From: CBDFLD01 sp965249005
Lineage (GTDB): Bacteria; Acidobacteriota; UBA6911
Reading direction: 5' to 3'
Length of the DNA: 64,000 nucleotides
Assembly: GCA_965249005.1 (NCBI GenBank)
Contig: CBDFLD010000015.1
Span: forward strand, 124,001 to 188,000
The position numbers and the translations under genes are program-made. Positions within the stretch are counted from its first letter, which is position 1, and every line of letters begins with the position of its first letter. Below, in pieces: positions 62,331 through 64,000 of the stretch. The notes under the pieces were generated by a model that was not told the DNA's origin, made no database searches, and saw only the letters and a program-made list of their open reading frames with translations.

Positions 62331-63349
62331 GCTCGAAGGGGATCTCGGGCCGAGTTTGCTGCTCGCCTCAGCTCGTTTTCCAGGTTCTCGTTCAAGTGGT
62401 TCTCGCTATAGTCTTTCGCGACCAGCACCGCATTCTTGATGGCGTGGGAACTGGAGCGCCCATGGCAGATGATCGTGACACCGCGGAGACCAATAAGGGG
62501 CGCGCCTCCGTATTCGGCATAATCGAGCCTCTTTTTCAAACGCCGGAACGACTGCTGACTCAGGAGTGCCCCTACCTTTGCCTGCAGGTTGCTCGACAAC
62601 TCATCCTGGAGCAATCTCAAGATCGTCTCGATGAGGCCCTCGCTCGTCTTCAAAGCCACGTTCCCCGTAAACCCATCACAGACGACTACATCCACACTGC
62701 CTCGGTACAGGTCGCGACCTTCGACGTTTCCAATGAAATTCACGGAGACCTTTTTTAGCGCCTTGTACGCCTCCTTGGTAAGCTCGTTTCCTTTGCTCTC
62801 CTCTTCCCCGATTGAAAGCAGACCAACCCGCGGAGTCGCAACTCCGATAATTTTGCGGCTGAAGAGATCCCCCATGATTGCAAACTGAAGAAGATGATGG
62901 GGTTTGCAGGTTACGTTGGCTCCAACGTCCAGCAGCACCGCGTGGCCCGAGAGTGTAGGCAAGACCGCCGCCAGCGCGGGCCGGTCCACCCCCGGAACGA
63001 CTCCCATCACGGTCTTCGAAATCGCCATCACGGCACCAGTGTTGCCGGCACTCACCAAGCCGCTGGCGAAGCCGTCGCGGACCAATTCAGCGGCGACGCG
63101 GAGCGAAGAGTCTCGCTTGCGGCGCAAAGCCATTGCAGGCTGTTCATCCATCGAGATAATCTCGGAGGCGTGACGAATCTCGATCGGCAGATCGCCACCC
63201 CCCTTCTCACGAAGCAATGGCGCAAGTACTGGTTCCTGCCCCACGAGGACAATACCAACGTCAAAGCTCTTCGCTGCCTCAATGACGCCTTCGACTTCGC
63301 TTCGTGGGGAGCCGTCGCTCCCCATGGCATCCACCGCGATTTTTTGCAT
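62327..63349 (-). CDS. plsX: Phosphate acyltransferase PlsX
   Basis: PlsX makes acyl-phosphate from acyl-ACP for phospholipid synthesis. The 340 residues start KIAVDAMGSDGSPRSEVEGV and contain SAGNTGAVMAISKTVMG, PALAAVLPTLSGHAVLLDVG with ANVTCKP, and VVCDGFTGNVALKTSEGLIE. Complete. fabH, its usual downstream neighbour, is missing: fabD follows directly. Confidence 0.96.
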   Translation of the reverse strand: MQKIAVDAMGSDGSPRSEVEGVIEAAKSFDVGIVLVGQEPVLAPLLREKGGGDLPIEIRHASEIISMDEQPAMALRRKRDSSLRVAAELVRDGFASGLVSAGNTGAVMAISKTVMGVVPGVDRPALAAVLPTLSGHAVLLDVGANVTCKPHHLLQFAIMGDLFSRKIIGVATPRVGLLSIGEEESKGNELTKEAYKALKKVSVNFIGNVEGRDLYRGSVDVVVCDGFTGNVALKTSEGLIETILRLLQDELSSNLQAKVGALLSQQSFRRLKKRLDYAEYGGAPLIGLRGVTIICHGRSSSHAIKNAVLVAKDYSENHLNENLENELRRAANSARDPLRA

Positions 63350-63391
63350 GTGTAGAGAAGATCTGGAGAAGGAATCTGTTGAAAAAGCGTG

Positions 63392-63577
63392 CTAGATCTC
63401 TTCTTCGGCTTCCATGACCTGGCGGCCCTTGTAATAGCCGCACTTGGTGCACGCCTGATGTGGCGCCTTGGGCTCCAGACACTGGGGACATACCCCGGGT
63501 GTCACTTGCCTCAAAAAGTCATGAGCTCGCCGCTTTCCGCGGCGCGCCTTAGAATGTCTACGTTTCGGATTTGGCAT
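63392..63577 (-). CDS. rpmF: 50S ribosomal protein L32
   Basis: A 61-residue L32 starting PNPKRRHSKARRGKRRAHDF, with four Cys in CPQCLEPKAPHQACTKCGYY forming a zinc ribbon, then KGRQVMEAEEEI. It is the zinc-containing form. It lies between the DUF177 gene and plsX, the common bacterial order. Confidence 0.97.
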   Translation of the reverse strand: MPNPKRRHSKARRGKRRAHDFLRQVTPGVCPQCLEPKAPHQACTKCGYYKGRQVMEAEEEI

Positions 63578-63611
63578 CTGACAGCCTCACTGCTAAACTC
63601 TCGCCAAAGAT

Positions 63612-64000
63612 TCAGGTGTTCATTTTCTTTCGAAACTGCGCCAGCACTGCGAACCGAGAGTCTATCGCCTCGGACTTACACGAGCATGATTCCAGATTCA
63701 TGTCGGCCCCACATCCAAAGCAAAGCCCACGGCATTCCGGACGGCACACGAACTTCATGGGAAGCGCCAACTCGATCTGCTCGAGCGCAACCAAGTCGAC
63801 ATCTAGTCGAACCCCGTCATAATAGCCGACCGCCATGTCCTCATACTTTAGCTCGATCTCTTCATCCTTTGAGGACGATTGAGGCTGGGGAAGGTAGAAC
63901 AAGTCGAAGCCGGTCGAAATCTCCTCGGAGACCTCCCTCAAGCAACGCGAGCATAGCAGAATCACACTCGTCGTCACACGACCTACCAGCCGCAACGCAC
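63612..64000 (-). CDS. DUF177/YceD family protein, 5' end outside window
   Basis: The C-terminal ~128 residues of a YceD-type protein, with CSRCLREVSEEISTGFDLFY, an acidic middle (SSSKDEEIELKYED), then DLVALEQIELALPMKFVCRP and two further Cys pairs (CRGLCFGCGADMN, CSC). The frame is open to the window edge, so the N-terminus lies beyond it. It precedes rpmF as in most bacteria, where YceD is tied to 23S rRNA or L32 biology. The Cys-rich end resembles the plant/bacterial versions proposed to bind metal. Confidence 0.85.
   Translation of the reverse strand, partial: ALRLVGRVTTSVILLCSRCLREVSEEISTGFDLFYLPQPQSSSKDEEIELKYEDMAVGYYDGVRLDVDLVALEQIELALPMKFVCRPECRGLCFGCGADMNLESCSCKSEAIDSRFAVLAQFRKKMNT

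Noticed and set aside
1..64000. CRISPR arrays, tRNA or rRNA genes
   Set aside because: I saw no regularly spaced short direct repeats, no tRNA cloverleaf pattern and no rRNA-like stretch. The only repeats found are the two insertion sequence pairs and their target duplications.

Overview
The window comes from a diderm, motile-type bacterium of moderate GC. It carries a large sigma-54-controlled flagellar locus, a type IV pilus assembly operon, and housekeeping clusters for translation, biotin-dependent carboxylation, fatty acid synthesis, electron transfer flavoprotein and cofactor synthesis. An EF-P loop of the TPGNKRG type and an S2 protein with a long acidic/basic tail are reminiscent of Acidobacteriota-like lineages, but that placement is a low-confidence inference and no rRNA is present to test it.

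Layout. 1-26.8 kb (minus strand): a flagellar supercluster running from flgB down to fliA, in the order flgB-flgC-fliE-fliF-fliG-fliH-fliI-fliJ-fliK-orphan gene-flgD-flgE-fliL-fliN-fliO-fliP-fliQ-fliR-flhB-flhA-flhF-flhG-fliA. An NtrC-type response regulator and its PAS histidine kinase sit just upstream. Four sites resembling the -24/-12 sigma-54 promoter lie before the kinase, flgB, the orphan-flgD-flgE unit and fliL, so one regulatory circuit appears to run the cluster. 27.5-32.6 kb: a second NtrC-type regulator, argH and speA. 32.7-39.5 kb: efp, frr, pyrH, tsf, rpsB, rpsI and rplM. 39.6-42.2 kb: a small accessory island with a PIN-domain protein, its unrecognised 248-residue partner and an IS1595-type transposase. 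42.6-48.0 kb: pilMNOPQ plus a roadblock-domain protein. 49.6-57.8 kb: accB-accC-thiE, ribD, a secreted protein, a CorC-type protein, ybeY and a 7TM-HD phosphohydrolase. 58-64 kb: etfA/etfB and rpmF-plsX-fabD-acpP-fabF, with a cut-off DUF177 gene at the edge.

The most striking feature is decay of the flagellar locus. flhG has an in-frame TAA, flhA an in-frame TAG, and fliF is split by an IS256-type element with a perfect 9-bp target duplication; everything else in the cluster reads open. Two identical 1305-bp IS256-type copies (fliF; upstream of accB) and two equal-length 1854-bp IS1380-type copies (after fliJ; after efp) have colonised the window. Both IS1380 copies sit at CTAG sites that are the TAG stop codons of the genes they follow. 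The second IS256 copy separates a good sigma-70 promoter from accB-accC-thiE.

Least understood candidates: the PIN/248-aa pair, the 197-residue orphan in the flagellar cluster, and the long unexplained leader before pilM.
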